A stretch of 38,327 nt of DNA, taken from positions 1 through 38,327 of the forward strand of contig JAUYGN010000077.1 in the NCBI GenBank assembly GCA_030690545.1. Direction: 5' to 3'. The stretch's first letter is position 1. Every line of letters begins with the position of its first letter. A program made the position numbers and the translations under genes. This document shows positions 7,472 through 16,109 of this stretch, piece after piece. The stretch is from Solirubrobacteraceae bacterium (GTDB lineage Bacteria > Actinomycetota > Thermoleophilia > Solirubrobacterales > Solirubrobacteraceae). Under the pieces are notes generated by a model. It saw nothing but the letters and a program-made list of their open reading frames with translations. It did no database searches and had not been told where the DNA came from.

Positions 7472-8110
7472 ATGATCGCCGTCTCCGGTATCGAGCAGCT
7501 GCTCTTCGAGCTCGCCAACGTGCTGCGCGTCCCCGTCTTCGCGGCCGCCATCGCGGCGCTCGTGTTCGTCCTCTTCGACCTCGGCGCGTTCGTCGTCGAG
7601 CTGCTGCGCCGCCGCCGCAGCCACCGCCGCGAGCACCTCGACCACGCCTCGGCGACGGCGCGCGAGGCGCTCGCGCTCAGCGACCTGCCCGGCGCCCAGC
7701 GCGCGCTCGTGTCGCTGGCCTCGAGCGCTCCGATGGCCGACACGCTCGCCGGGCTCGTCGCCGACCACGACCAGCCGGGCATCGAAGACCGCCGCGCGAA
7801 GGCGCTCGCGGACTTCGACCTGATCTCGCTGCGCAAGCTCGAGCGCAGCCGGATCCTCGTGCGCTTCGGTCCTGCGATCGGCCTGATGGGCACGCTGATC
7901 CCGCTGTCGCCGGCGCTCGACGGCCTTGCCAGCGGCAACGTGGCGCAGCTGTCGGAGAACCTGCGCGTGGCGTTCAGCGTCACCGTCCTCGGCCTGCTGA
8001 TCGGGGCGATCGCGTTCATGATCTCGCTCGTGCGCGACCGCCTCTACTCGCAGGACCTGTCCGACCTCGAGTACGTCGTCGCGGCGCTCGAGCCGCGGCA
8101 GGGCGGATGA
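7472..8110 (+). CDS. MotA/TolQ/ExbB-family proton-channel protein
   Basis: A 212-residue membrane protein. The first membrane segment is at about residues 21-45 and is followed by a basic RRRRSHRR stretch. A long cytoplasmic helical region spans about 46-128. Two further segments follow at about 131-152 and 166-187. The family's pore-lining threonines appear conserved: Thr141 in GLMGTLIPL (compare the ExbB GLLGTV motif) and Thr171 in FSVTVLGLLIGA. Such proteins form a pentameric channel around a small partner with one transmembrane helix and couple ion flow to mechanical work. The stop overlaps the DUF2149 start by 4 bp (ATGA, 8107-8110), indicating that the two are made as a unit. What it energises is unknown; the upstream PKD protein is the obvious candidate. 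Confidence 0.88.
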   Translation: MIAVSGIEQLLFELANVLRVPVFAAAIAALVFVLFDLGAFVVELLRRRRSHRREHLDHASATAREALALSDLPGAQRALVSLASSAPMADTLAGLVADHDQPGIEDRRAKALADFDLISLRKLERSRILVRFGPAIGLMGTLIPLSPALDGLASGNVAQLSENLRVAFSVTVLGLLIGAIAFMISLVRDRLYSQDLSDLEYVVAALEPRQGG

Positions 8111-8481
8111 GCCGGTCGCGCGTGACGCGCAGCCGCGTGACGCCGCGGGCGCGCAGCCGCGGCGATCGCGGCGGCGATCCGCTCGCCGGCCTCGTCAACC
8201 TGTTCGACCTCGGCATCGTGCTGGCGCTCGCGTTCCTGCTCGCCGCGCTGCAGTCGGTCAACCTGACCGACCTGCTGACGCAGGAGAACGTCACCGTGCT
8301 GCGCACCGAGGCCGACAGCCAGACGCTGATCGTCAAGGAGGGCGACACGATCAGGACCGTGCGGCTCAGCAAGGACACCGTGACGGGGTCCGGGCGGCGC
8401 GTCGGCGAGGTCTTCCGCCTGGCCGACGGGCGGCTCGTCTACGTCGACGGCGACAACGCCCCGACGACGACGCCGCCGTAG
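8107..8481 (+). CDS. DUF2149 family protein, probable ExbD/TolR-like partner
   Basis: A 124-residue protein with a very basic N-terminus (residues 1-21), then DPLAGLVNLFDLGIVLALAF: a single transmembrane helix (about 32-49) preceded and entered by Asp34. Its placement matches the essential aspartate in the single helix of ExbD and TolR (xxIDVMLVLLIxFM). A small extracytoplasmic beta-rich domain follows (about 50-115). The DPLxGLxNLFD pattern matches my recollection of the DUF2149 family, which in archaea accompanies MotA/TolQ/ExbB genes. The overlap with the ExbB-like gene supports complex formation. The ExbD equivalence is inference from helix and charge position. Confidence 0.8.
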   Translation: MSRSRVTRSRVTPRARSRGDRGGDPLAGLVNLFDLGIVLALAFLLAALQSVNLTDLLTQENVTVLRTEADSQTLIVKEGDTIRTVRLSKDTVTGSGRRVGEVFRLADGRLVYVDGDNAPTTTPP

Positions 8482-8494
8482 TAGTCGGGCGGCG
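8471..8494. terminator. Possible bidirectional terminator between convergent genes
   Basis: CGCCGCC (8471-8477) and GGCGGCG (8488-8494) can pair around a 10-nt loop that includes the DUF2149 stop; a short pyrimidine run follows. It lies between converging operons. There is no strong U tract, so support is weak. Confidence 0.3.
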
Positions 8495-8509
8495 CCGTCT
8501 TCTGGCTCG

Positions 8510-9802
8510 TCAGCGCGAGCCGCGCCGATAGACGGCTGCCAGCAGCGCGCAGAGCAGCGCCGTCGCGCCGCCGTAGCCGATCTCCATCCGCAGCAGCTGG
8601 TCGCCGACGATCGGGCTCAGCATCCACCACAGGAAGGCCGCCGCGCTGACGAGCCAGGCGAGCGCGGCGCCGGCCGCCTGGCCGCGCGCGAGCGCCGCCT
8701 GGTTGAGCGTGCCGGCGACGAGATGCAGGCCCATCCCCAGGCCGACGAGCGCCAGGCCGCCGCCGGCCAGGTCGCGCTCGATGTCGAACAGCGCCCGCAC
8801 GACCGGCGGGCCGGCGACGAGCAGGCCGAGCGCGACGGCGAGCGCGAAGCCGCCGATCGCCAGCACGGTGACGCGGATCGCGCGCCGGAACTCCGCCGCG
8901 CCGGCCGTCGCCTGCAGGCCGGCGAGGTGCGGCAGCAGCGAGCCCTGCACGGCCTGGAAGAGCTGCAGCGGGGCGCGCGCGATCAGCAGGACGCTGAAGA
9001 CGATCCCGGCGAGCGCCGGATCGGACGACGTCGCCGCGACGGTCAGCACGGCCGCGTTGAGCAGCGTCTGCTCGGCGACCATGACGGCGAAGACCGCCGC
9101 GGCGAAGCCGAAGCCGCGCCGCAGCGTCAGCCCGCCCTCGGTCTGCTTGACGGCGTCGACGTCGGTCGGCGGGTCGCGGCGCGCGAAGAACAACGGCACG
9201 ACGACGAGCGACACGAGCGGGGCGGCGGCCATGCCGAGCGCGACCGCCGTCTGGCCGGAGGCGATCCCGACGACGACGGCCAGCGCGAAGCACAGGCGCG
9301 ACATCGCCTCGAGGAAGACGAGCGCGCCGTACAGCGCGAAGCGCTGGTGGCCGGCGAGGAAGCCGCGCGCGAAGTAGCTCGCGGCGTAGGCCAGCACGCC
9401 GACGACGAGCACCCAGTACAGCGCGGCGGCGCCGTCGAAGAGGTCGTTCTGCAGCAGGTCGCGCAGCGCCAGCGCGACGACGAGGAAGGCGAGCGCGAAC
9501 GCGCCCTGGATCAGCAGCGGGACGCGCAGGCTGTGACGGTCGCCGAGGCCGCGCGCGCGGCGGTCGGCGATCGTCCGCGACAGCAGCTGCTCGATCGGCC
9601 GGTAGATGACCGACGCGACGACGAACATGATCGACCAGACGAGCGAGATGCGCGTGTACTGCGCCGCCGTCAGGGCGTGGGCGGCGAGCGCGAAGTACGC
9701 GAACGTGACGAGGCCGGTCGTCGCGATCCCGATCGACAGGATCCGCGCACCTCGCCCATAGGACGATCGCGGTGGCGAGACGCTGACGCTCGACGCGGAC
9801 AA
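8510..9802 (-). CDS. Polysaccharide flippase-like membrane protein (Wzx/MOP superfamily)
   Basis: A 430-residue, highly hydrophobic protein with about 12-14 predicted transmembrane helices and the layout of MATE/Wzx-type polysaccharide exporters: N-terminal GRGARILSIGIATTGLVTFAYFA, an IxRPIEQLLSR-like loop, then paired helices to the end. Such proteins flip lipid-linked glycans across the membrane. It is the last gene of a minus-strand set with a GT2 glycosyltransferase and a methyltransferase, which fits glycan assembly and export. The start is a TTG at 9802, 6 bp after the methyltransferase stop. No short motif proves the family, so the call rests on topology and context. Confidence 0.8.
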   Translation of the reverse strand: MSASSVSVSPPRSSYGRGARILSIGIATTGLVTFAYFALAAHALTAAQYTRISLVWSIMFVVASVIYRPIEQLLSRTIADRRARGLGDRHSLRVPLLIQGAFALAFLVVALALRDLLQNDLFDGAAALYWVLVVGVLAYAASYFARGFLAGHQRFALYGALVFLEAMSRLCFALAVVVGIASGQTAVALGMAAAPLVSLVVVPLFFARRDPPTDVDAVKQTEGGLTLRRGFGFAAAVFAVMVAEQTLLNAAVLTVAATSSDPALAGIVFSVLLIARAPLQLFQAVQGSLLPHLAGLQATAGAAEFRRAIRVTVLAIGGFALAVALGLLVAGPPVVRALFDIERDLAGGGLALVGLGMGLHLVAGTLNQAALARGQAAGAALAWLVSAAAFLWWMLSPIVGDQLLRMEIGYGGATALLCALLAAVYRRGSR

Positions 9803-9808
9803 GCAGTG

Positions 9809-10444
9809 CTACAGGCGGACGAGCAGCATCGTCCAGGGGAACGGCGAGCGTGCCTCGACGACGTCGCCGTGGCGCGACAGCAGCGAGACGAAGCTGCGCT
9901 TGGACCAGTGGTTGAGGTGCCCCGGCGTGTTGCCGAGCTGCTTGAGATAGGCCCCGCGCGCCATGTTCAGCCCCCGCCAGAGCGGCTCGCGCGGCACCGA
10001 GACGAGCAGGTGGCCGCTGGCGACGCGCGCCATCTCGGCGACCGTGTGGGCGGGGTCGGGCACGTGCTCGAGCACCTCGATCGCCGTCGCGACGTCGAAC
10101 TCCCCGTCGGCGAAGGGCAGGTTCTCGGCCTTCATGACCTGGTAGCTGAGGTTCGGCGCCTGGCGCTCCTGCCAGAGCGCGTGCAGCTGCGGATCGTCGA
10201 GGTCGATGCCGACGACGCGGCGCTCGTCGAGGCGCTGTGCCCACTTGTGGGTCAGCACGGCCTCGCCGCAGCCGACGTCGAGCAGCGACGCGGGATCGGC
10301 CTGTTCGAAGAGCTCGTCGAGCGTGCGCTCGAAGGCGCTCATCAAGCGCCGCACGACGGGGTTCGTCGAGCCGTACTTGTCGTACGTGTTGCCGGTGACG
10401 GTCCCCTCGGCGTCGACCGTCACGGCCGGGTCGGGCGGGGTCAT
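9809..10444 (-). CDS. SAM-dependent class I methyltransferase
   Basis: A 211-residue Rossmann methyltransferase. Motif I is LLDVGCGEAVL (about residues 48-58), the acidic end of strand 2 is VVGIDLDDPQ, and motif IV lies in FDVATAIEVLEHVPDP; these are typical of UbiE/Methyltransf_11-type enzymes. It has no membrane segments. The ATG overlaps the glycosyltransferase stop by 4 bp (ATGA, 10444-10441), and the flippase starts 6 bp downstream, so it is translated as part of the glycan set. The substrate is probably a sugar or a lipid-linked glycan; that is inferred from context only. Confidence 0.88.
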   Translation of the reverse strand: MTPPDPAVTVDAEGTVTGNTYDKYGSTNPVVRRLMSAFERTLDELFEQADPASLLDVGCGEAVLTHKWAQRLDERRVVGIDLDDPQLHALWQERQAPNLSYQVMKAENLPFADGEFDVATAIEVLEHVPDPAHTVAEMARVASGHLLVSVPREPLWRGLNMARGAYLKQLGNTPGHLNHWSKRSFVSLLSRHGDVVEARSPFPWTMLLVRL

Positions 10445-11502
10445 AGGCGTACCACGTCGCGCTCCTCGGTCTTGCCGGTCGCCGCGCCCGCGCCGGCGCC
10501 GGTCGTCGGCCCCTGCCCGGTCGGCTGCGCGCCCGGCTCGTAGTGCGACGGCGCGACGCCGAGCTTGAGCTCGATCCGCCGCACGCGCTCGAAGGTGCGC
10601 TGGATCATCGTGCGCTGCGCCGACATCAGGTCGCCGATCACGCCGAGCGCGGCGAGCACCATCGCCGCGTTGAACAGCACGGCGCCGAGGATCAGCGACT
10701 GGACGTGGCCGGCGCCCTCGCCCTCGACGATGTAGAAGTAGGCGAAGCGCCCCCAGACGATCAGGGCGAACAGCCCGATCACGGCGGCCGCCGTCATGAA
10801 GACGCGCAGCGGCTCGTACTGCGAGTAGATCCGGAAGATCGAGACGGAGTTGCGCCGCACGTAGGCCCACATCGACGGAAACAGGCGCGACTCGCGCGTC
10901 TTGGGGTTCGTCTTGATCGCGACGTGGTCGACGGCGACGAGCTGCTTGCCGGCCTGGATGATCGTCTCCAGCGTGTACGTGAACTTCGAGACGACGGCCA
11001 TCTGGATCGCGGCCTCGCGGTTGTAGGCGCGAAAGCCCGACGTCGTGTCGGGGACCTCGGTCGAGGAGGCCTGACGCACGACCCAGGAGCCGAGCCGCTG
11101 GAGCGCGACCTTGAGCGGCGAGAAGTGCTCGATCTTGTGGACCTCGCGATTGCCGACGACCATGTCGGCCTTGCCGCCGACGATCGGCGCGACGAGCTTG
11201 GGGATGTCGTTGCCGTCGTACTGGTTGTCGCCGTCGGTGTTGACGATGACGTCCGCGCCGAGCTTCAGGCAGGCGTCGAGACCGGCCTGGAAGCCCGCCG
11301 CCAGGCCCTTGTTGTTCGTCAGCCGCACGACGTGGTCGACGCCGCCGGCGCGCGCGACCTCGATCGTCCGGTCCGTCGAGCCGTCGTCGATGATCAGCCA
11401 TTCGACCTCGTCGAAGCCGTCGACGCGCCTGGGCAGGTCCGCAAGCACGAGCGGAAGTGTCTGCTCCTCGTTGAAGCAGGGGATCTGGATGATCAGCTTC
11501 AT
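10441..11502 (-). CDS. GT2-family (DPM1-like) membrane glycosyltransferase
   Basis: A 353-residue protein. The N-terminal GT-A domain has IIQIPCFNEEQTLP, the nucleotide-sugar motif WLIIDDGSTD, NNKGLAAGFQAG, and a DxD-type metal site in NTDGDNQYDG, all typical of polyprenyl-phosphate glycosyltransferases. Two transmembrane helices follow (about residues 232-252 and 268-292), then an Ala/Gly/Thr-rich tail. It probably loads a sugar onto a polyprenyl-phosphate carrier at the inner face of the membrane. The divergent GT-C genes, whose families use such carriers as donors, fit that role. It starts at ATG 11502 and is the first gene of the minus-strand set. Confidence 0.9.
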   Translation of the reverse strand: MKLIIQIPCFNEEQTLPLVLADLPRRVDGFDEVEWLIIDDGSTDRTIEVARAGGVDHVVRLTNNKGLAAGFQAGLDACLKLGADVIVNTDGDNQYDGNDIPKLVAPIVGGKADMVVGNREVHKIEHFSPLKVALQRLGSWVVRQASSTEVPDTTSGFRAYNREAAIQMAVVSKFTYTLETIIQAGKQLVAVDHVAIKTNPKTRESRLFPSMWAYVRRNSVSIFRIYSQYEPLRVFMTAAAVIGLFALIVWGRFAYFYIVEGEGAGHVQSLILGAVLFNAAMVLAALGVIGDLMSAQRTMIQRTFERVRRIELKLGVAPSHYEPGAQPTGQGPTTGAGAGAATGKTEERDVVRL

Positions 11503-11520
11503 GCGGGCGGTCCGCGTGGA

Positions 11521-11530
11521 ATCCTAACGT
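11521..11530. promoter_or_regulatory. Overlapping divergent -10 elements between GT2 and GT-C operons
   Basis: The 10-bp ATCCTAACGT reads as TAACGT on plus (11525-11530, 17 bp before ATG 11548) and TAGGAT on minus (11526-11521, 18 bp before ATG 11502). The shared sequence would make the two promoters mutually exclusive. No ideal -35 is seen. Confidence 0.4.
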
Positions 11531-11547
11531 TCATCGAAGTGCCAACC

Positions 11548-13071
11548 ATGCCCAGCGCCACCAGCCCGGCCGCCGCCGCGTCCCAGTCGCCCGCCGAGGC
11601 TCCCTCGGCGCGTCGCCGCCGCCTGCCCGAGATCCGCCTCGTCGTCGTCGAGCGGGTCGCCGTCGGGCTGCTCGCGCTCGCGGCGCTCGTCGGGTTCCTC
11701 GTCTACCCGACCTATCCCAACTACGACTCGTACTACTCGCTGCTGTGGGGTCGCGAGCTGCTCGCGCTCGACCCGCTCTCCTTCACGGCCTACCGCGCCC
11801 CGACCGAGCATCCGCTGGCGATCGCGTTCGGCGCGCTGCTCGTCCCACTCGGCGACGGCGCCGACCGCGTCATGGTCGCGATCACCGTGATGTCGTTCCT
11901 CGTGCTCGTGTCGGCGCTCTACGCGCTCGGCAAGACCGCCTTCACGCCGCTCGTCGGCTTCGTCGCCGCGGCGCTGCTCGTCTCGCGCTTCGACTTCCCG
12001 TTCCTCGCGGCACGCGGCTACATCGACATCCCGTACCTCGCCGTCGTCCTGTGGGCGGCGGTGATCGAGCTGCGCGCGCCGCGCCGTCATCCCGTGATCG
12101 TGCTCGTCCTGCTCGCCGCCGCGGGCCTGATGCGGCCCGAGGCCTGGCTGCTGGCGGGCGTCTACTGGCTCTGGCTGCTTCCGAGCCTGAGCTGGCGCCA
12201 GCGCGTGCAGCTCGCCGCGCTCGCGGGGGTCGCTCCGGCGATCTGGGCCGGCGTCGATCTCGCCGTCACCGGCAACTGGCAGCACTCGCTGACCGGGACG
12301 CAGGACCTCGCCGAGGAGCTCGGGCGCAACAAGGGCGGCGCCGCCGTCCCCGCGGCGCTGTACGCGTTCCTCGTCAAGCTGGCGAAGTTCCCCGTCGTCG
12401 TGGCGGGCGCCATAGGACTCGCGCTGGCGATCGTGCTGACGCCGCGCCGCGCGCTGATGCCGCTCGTCCTGTTCGTCGTCGGCGCCGGCACGTTTGCGCT
12501 CGTCGGCCTTGCCGGCCTGTCGGTGATCGACCGCTACCTGCTCGTCCCGTCGCTGATGGTGATGACGTTCGCGGCGGTCTTCATCGCCGGCTGGACGATG
12601 CTCGAGCCGGGGACCGCCTGGCGACGGGTCTGGATGACCGGCGCGGCGGGGATCGTGATCTTCGGCATCGTCTTCACCGCGACGCGCGTTAACCTCACGC
12701 ACCTGCACAACGAGCTGCAGTTCCGCGGCGATGCGCATGTGGCGCTGACGAGCGTGCTGCAAGACCCTGCCGTCGAGCGCGCGCTGGAATGCGGACCCGT
12801 CTACGTGCCCAACCACAAGCTCATCCCCGACGTGCGCTGGATCCTCGAGCGACCGCAGTCCGGCGTGCTCGCGCGCTCGAGCTTCCGCGGCCGCGCGCGG
12901 CCCGACGGCCCCGCGCCCAGGCGCGGCGTCGTGCTGCTCGTGCACGACCGGCCCGCGATCTTCAAGCAGGCGCTCGTGACGGATGGCGATCACCCGGCCG
13001 ACAACCTGCCGCCGCCCGGCTTCACGCGCGCCGCCACGAGCCAGTACTACGCCGCCTATGTCAGCTGTTGA
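11548..13071 (+). CDS. GT-C-type multi-pass glycosyltransferase (GT39/PMT-like), first of two
   Basis: A 507-residue polytopic membrane protein. After a soluble N-terminus of about 35 residues it has roughly ten hydrophobic helices to about residue 385, followed by an extracytoplasmic C-terminal domain (about 390-507). The first outer loop has PTYPNYDSYYSLLWGRELL, with the acidic residue and aromatic pattern typical of GT-C enzymes, and TEHPLA follows. It probably transfers a sugar from a polyprenyl-phosphate donor outside the membrane. It starts at ATG 11548; upstream in-frame sequence belongs to the opposite-strand GT2 gene. Its end overlaps the next GT-C gene by 14 bp. Acceptor and sugar are unknown. 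Confidence 0.82.
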   Translation: MPSATSPAAAASQSPAEAPSARRRRLPEIRLVVVERVAVGLLALAALVGFLVYPTYPNYDSYYSLLWGRELLALDPLSFTAYRAPTEHPLAIAFGALLVPLGDGADRVMVAITVMSFLVLVSALYALGKTAFTPLVGFVAAALLVSRFDFPFLAARGYIDIPYLAVVLWAAVIELRAPRRHPVIVLVLLAAAGLMRPEAWLLAGVYWLWLLPSLSWRQRVQLAALAGVAPAIWAGVDLAVTGNWQHSLTGTQDLAEELGRNKGGAAVPAALYAFLVKLAKFPVVVAGAIGLALAIVLTPRRALMPLVLFVVGAGTFALVGLAGLSVIDRYLLVPSLMVMTFAAVFIAGWTMLEPGTAWRRVWMTGAAGIVIFGIVFTATRVNLTHLHNELQFRGDAHVALTSVLQDPAVERALECGPVYVPNHKLIPDVRWILERPQSGVLARSSFRGRARPDGPAPRRGVVLLVHDRPAIFKQALVTDGDHPADNLPPPGFTRAATSQYYAAYVSC

Positions 13072-14803
13072 GCGCTGGCTGCATCGCGACCGGCTCCTCT
13101 GGGGCGCGGCGATCGGCGGCGTGCTGCTGCTCGCCTTCCTGCTGCGCATCTGGGGCAACGGCCATGGCCTGCCGTATGCCTACAACTCCGACGAGAACGC
13201 CCATTTCGTCACGCGCGCGATCGGCCTGTTCGGGCACGGCTGGGATCCCAACTACTACGTCAACCCGCCCGCCTACACGTACGTCGTGCACCTCGTGCTC
13301 GCCGCCTGGTACGGCGGTCGCGTCGACGTCTCGAACTCCTTCGCCGCCGATCCGACGCAGATCTGGACGATCGCGCGAACCGTCTCGGCCCTGCTCGGCA
13401 CGCTCGCCGTCTGGCTGCTGTACCTCGCCGCGTCGCGGCTCGTCGATCGCCGCGTGGGACTGCTGTCGGCCGGCATCTTCGCGGTCGCCTTCCTGCCGGT
13501 CTTCTACTCCAAGCTCGCGCTCAACGACGTGCCGACGCTGGCCGGCGTCTGCCTGGCGCTGTGGGGCGCCGCCGGGATCCTCCGCGACGGGCGCCTGCGC
13601 GACTACGTCTGGGCCGGCCTGGGCCTCGGCCTCGCCGCCGCCACGAAGTACACCGGTGGCATCGTCCTCTTGCCGATCCTCGCCGCCGCAGGTGCGCAGT
13701 TCGCCGTCGCCGGCGGCAGGTCGGGTGCGCTGCGCGGGATCTCGCTCGTCGGTGTCCTCGCGCTCGTCTCGTTCGTCGTCGCGAACCCGTACGCGGTGCT
13801 GGACTTCGCGTCGTTCTGGGACGGGCTCACGCACCAGGCCGATGCCTCCGGCGATGCCGCCGGCAAGCTCGGCCTGACGCAGGACTCGGGCTACCTGTAC
13901 TACCTGTGGTCCTTCGGCTGGGGGCTTGGCTGGGTGCCGCTCGTGTTCGCCGTCGGCGGTGCGGTGCGGCTGTGCTTCGACGAGCGCCGGCTGGTCTGGA
14001 TGCTCGTCCCGGGGCTCGTCCTGTTCGTCCTGTTCATGGGCTCGCAGGAGCGCTACTTCGGCCGCTGGCTGATGCCGGTCTTCCCGTTCGTCTGCATCCT
14101 CGCGGCGTACGCGGCGATCGAGCTCGCCGACTGGCTCGGCGCGCGCGCCGCGGCCCTGCGGCCGACCTTCGTCGCGGCGGCGATCGTGCTGCTCTGCGGC
14201 CAGGGCGTCGTCTACTCGCTGCACTCGGGCATGGTCCTGTCGCGCGAGGACACGCGCAACATCGCTCGCGAGTGGATGGTCGCCAACGTCCCGGCGGGCA
14301 CGAAGATCGTCGTCGAGCCGGTCGTGCCCGACGCCTGGGCGCAGGACATCGGCAACCCGTCGCCGATCATCTCCAACGGCAACCGCTGGAACAAGTACCC
14401 GCTGAGTCGTTCGCTGATCGATCCCAAGACCGGCGAGCAGGTGCAGCCGCCGGGCGTGATCGTGAACATCGAGGACTTCGAGCGCGTGCTGCGCCCGGAG
14501 CTGATCGACCTCTTCGAGCAGCAGGAGTACTGCTGGGTCGTCGTCGGCTCGACGCAGCGCGGTCGCGCCGAGGTCGAGCCCGAGGAGGTGCCGTTCGCGC
14601 TCGCCTACTACAGGGAGCTCGAACGCCGCTCGAAGGTGGCCTACGCCGTCTCGCCGTACGCCAAGGGCAAGGGACCGGTGGACTTCAACTTCGACTGGAC
14701 GTTCAACTTCTACCCGCTGGCCTACAACCGTCCCGGGCCGACGATGACGATCTACCGCCTGCAGGGCGGTCAGTGCGCGGAGGGTCGAGGCACGCCGAGG
14801 TAA
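13058..14803 (+). CDS. GT-C-type phospholipid carrier-dependent glycosyltransferase (ArnT/PMT-like), second of two
   Basis: A 581-residue polytopic protein with the ArnT/PMT_2 layout: first helix at about 17-34, then an outer loop with NSDENAHF, where the acidic Asp-Glu pair is the family catalytic site, and about ten further helices to about residue 385. A soluble C-terminal domain of about 190 residues follows, ending in TMTIYRL. YYVNPPAYTYVVHL and ATKYTGG are typical conserved loops. It overlaps the previous GT-C gene by 14 bp and is clearly co-translated. The role is transfer of a sugar from a lipid carrier to an outer-face acceptor; specificity is unknown. Confidence 0.87.
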   Translation: MSAVERWLHRDRLLWGAAIGGVLLLAFLLRIWGNGHGLPYAYNSDENAHFVTRAIGLFGHGWDPNYYVNPPAYTYVVHLVLAAWYGGRVDVSNSFAADPTQIWTIARTVSALLGTLAVWLLYLAASRLVDRRVGLLSAGIFAVAFLPVFYSKLALNDVPTLAGVCLALWGAAGILRDGRLRDYVWAGLGLGLAAATKYTGGIVLLPILAAAGAQFAVAGGRSGALRGISLVGVLALVSFVVANPYAVLDFASFWDGLTHQADASGDAAGKLGLTQDSGYLYYLWSFGWGLGWVPLVFAVGGAVRLCFDERRLVWMLVPGLVLFVLFMGSQERYFGRWLMPVFPFVCILAAYAAIELADWLGARAAALRPTFVAAAIVLLCGQGVVYSLHSGMVLSREDTRNIAREWMVANVPAGTKIVVEPVVPDAWAQDIGNPSPIISNGNRWNKYPLSRSLIDPKTGEQVQPPGVIVNIEDFERVLRPELIDLFEQQEYCWVVVGSTQRGRAEVEPEEVPFALAYYRELERRSKVAYAVSPYAKGKGPVDFNFDWTFNFYPLAYNRPGPTMTIYRLQGGQCAEGRGTPR

Positions 14804-14852
14804 CGGCGCGCCGGCCGGACTTGGCGCCCTGCCGCGCGCCCGCTCGCGGCCG

Positions 14853-14864
14853 TATGCTGACGCT
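14853..14864 (+). promoter_or_regulatory. -10 hexamer for ribD
   Basis: TATGCT at 14853-14858 ends 6 bp before GTG 14865, predicting a leaderless ribD mRNA. There is therefore no room for a leader riboswitch in front of ribD. Confidence 0.6.
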
Positions 14865-15992
14865 GTGTCCACGCTGACCGCGGTCGACCACGACCACCTC
14901 GCCCGCTCGATCGAGCTGGCGCAGTTCGGGCTCGGACGGGTGCATCCCAACCCGATGGTCGGCGCGCTGATCGTGCGCGACGACAAGGTGCTGGGGGAGG
15001 GCTGGCACGAGGAGTGCGGCGGTCCGCACGCCGAGGTCAACGCGATCGCCGACAGCCAGGCCGCCGGCAACAGCCTGGAGGGCGCGACGCTCTACGTCTC
15101 GATGGAGCCCTGCTGCCATCACGGCAAGACGCCGCCCTGCACGGATGCGATCATCGCCGCCGGCTTGCACCGCGTCGTCGTGGCGTCCGACGATCCGAGC
15201 CCGAAGGCTGCCGGCCGCGGCCTCGGCATCCTGCGTGACGAGGGCATCGAGGTCGACGTCGCCGACGGCGAGCTTGCCACCCGCGCCCGGCTCGTCAACC
15301 AGGCCTTTCGCAAGCATGCCCGCAGCGGCCGTCCCTGGGTGCTGTTCAAGTCCGCGATGACGCTCGACGGCAAGGTCGCGACGCGCACCGGCGACTCGCG
15401 CTGGATCTCCGACGAGTCCAGTCGCGCCCGCGCGCATCGCTGGCGGGCGAGCGTCGACGCCGTCGTGGTGGGGATCGGCACGGCGCTGGCCGACGATCCG
15501 CAGCTGACGGCGCGCGTCGAGGGGGTCCACCACCAGCCGCGCCGCGTCGTCTTCGACACGACGGCGCGCCTGGCGCTGGACTCCCAGCTCGTGACGGCGG
15601 CGCCGGACTCGGCGCTGACCGTCGTCGTCTCGCGCGCCGCGCGGCGCTCCGCCGTGGAAGCGCTCGCGCTGGCCGGTGCCGACGTCGTCGTGACGACCGG
15701 CGAGAACGAGCCCGCCCGGGTGCGCTCGGCACTGGACCAGCTCGGATCGCAGGGCATCACCTCGATCCTGCTCGAGGGCGGTCCGCACCTGGCGGGTGCG
15801 TTTCTCGACGCCGGCGAGATCGACGAGGTGAGGCTCTTCCTCGCGCCGCTGCTGCTCGGCGGCCGCGCCGCTCGCGACCCGCTCGAGGGCGAGGGCGTCG
15901 AGCGGATCTCCGAGGCGCTGCGCGCGCTGACGCTCGACTGCGAGCGCGTCGCCGACGACCTGCTGATCTCCGCTCGGCTGCGGGAGTGGTAG
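14865..15992 (+). CDS. ribD: Bifunctional riboflavin biosynthesis deaminase/reductase RibD
   Basis: Deaminates and then reduces the pyrimidine product of GTP cyclohydrolase II in riboflavin synthesis. The N-terminal deaminase (about 10-150) shows zinc ligands His55 with catalytic Glu57 (GGPHAEVNAI) and Cys83 and Cys92 (EPCCHHGKTPPC). The C-terminal reductase (about 155-375) has PWVLFKSAMTLDGKVAT, the DSRWISDE motif and SILLEGGPHLAGAF. The length of 375 residues is standard. The start is GTG 14865, supported by -10 spacing and homology. It is first in a ribD-ribE-ribBA-ribH string. Confidence 0.97.
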   Translation: MSTLTAVDHDHLARSIELAQFGLGRVHPNPMVGALIVRDDKVLGEGWHEECGGPHAEVNAIADSQAAGNSLEGATLYVSMEPCCHHGKTPPCTDAIIAAGLHRVVVASDDPSPKAAGRGLGILRDEGIEVDVADGELATRARLVNQAFRKHARSGRPWVLFKSAMTLDGKVATRTGDSRWISDESSRARAHRWRASVDAVVVGIGTALADDPQLTARVEGVHHQPRRVVFDTTARLALDSQLVTAAPDSALTVVVSRAARRSAVEALALAGADVVVTTGENEPARVRSALDQLGSQGITSILLEGGPHLAGAFLDAGEIDEVRLFLAPLLLGGRAARDPLEGEGVERISEALRALTLDCERVADDLLISARLREW

Positions 15993-15999
15993 CGATCGC

Positions 16000-16107
16000 G
16001 GTCTCGCGAGGCGTGATGCCGAGCACGTCTTCAGGCGCGGGGCCGGATGCCCCGGTCTCGCGAGGCGTGATGCCGAGCACGTCTTCAGGCGCGGGGCCGG
16101 ATGCCCC
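16000..16107. repeat. Perfect 54-bp tandem duplication in the ribE leader
   Basis: Copy 1 (16000-16053) and copy 2 (16054-16107) are identical. Each holds the palindrome CTCGCGAG and a GGGGC-CGGAT-GCCCC stem-loop. In copy 2 the stem extends to 8 bp (CGCGGGGC 16090-16097 with GCCCCGCG 16103-16110) and its last base is the first base of the ribE Shine-Dalgarno. Complete identity suggests a recent duplication or a maintained regulatory repeat. Confidence 0.95.
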
Positions 16108-16109
16108 GC

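Noticed and set aside
16000-16107. Tandem repeats considered as a CRISPR remnant
   Set aside because: The two copies are directly adjacent without spacers, and no cas gene is present.
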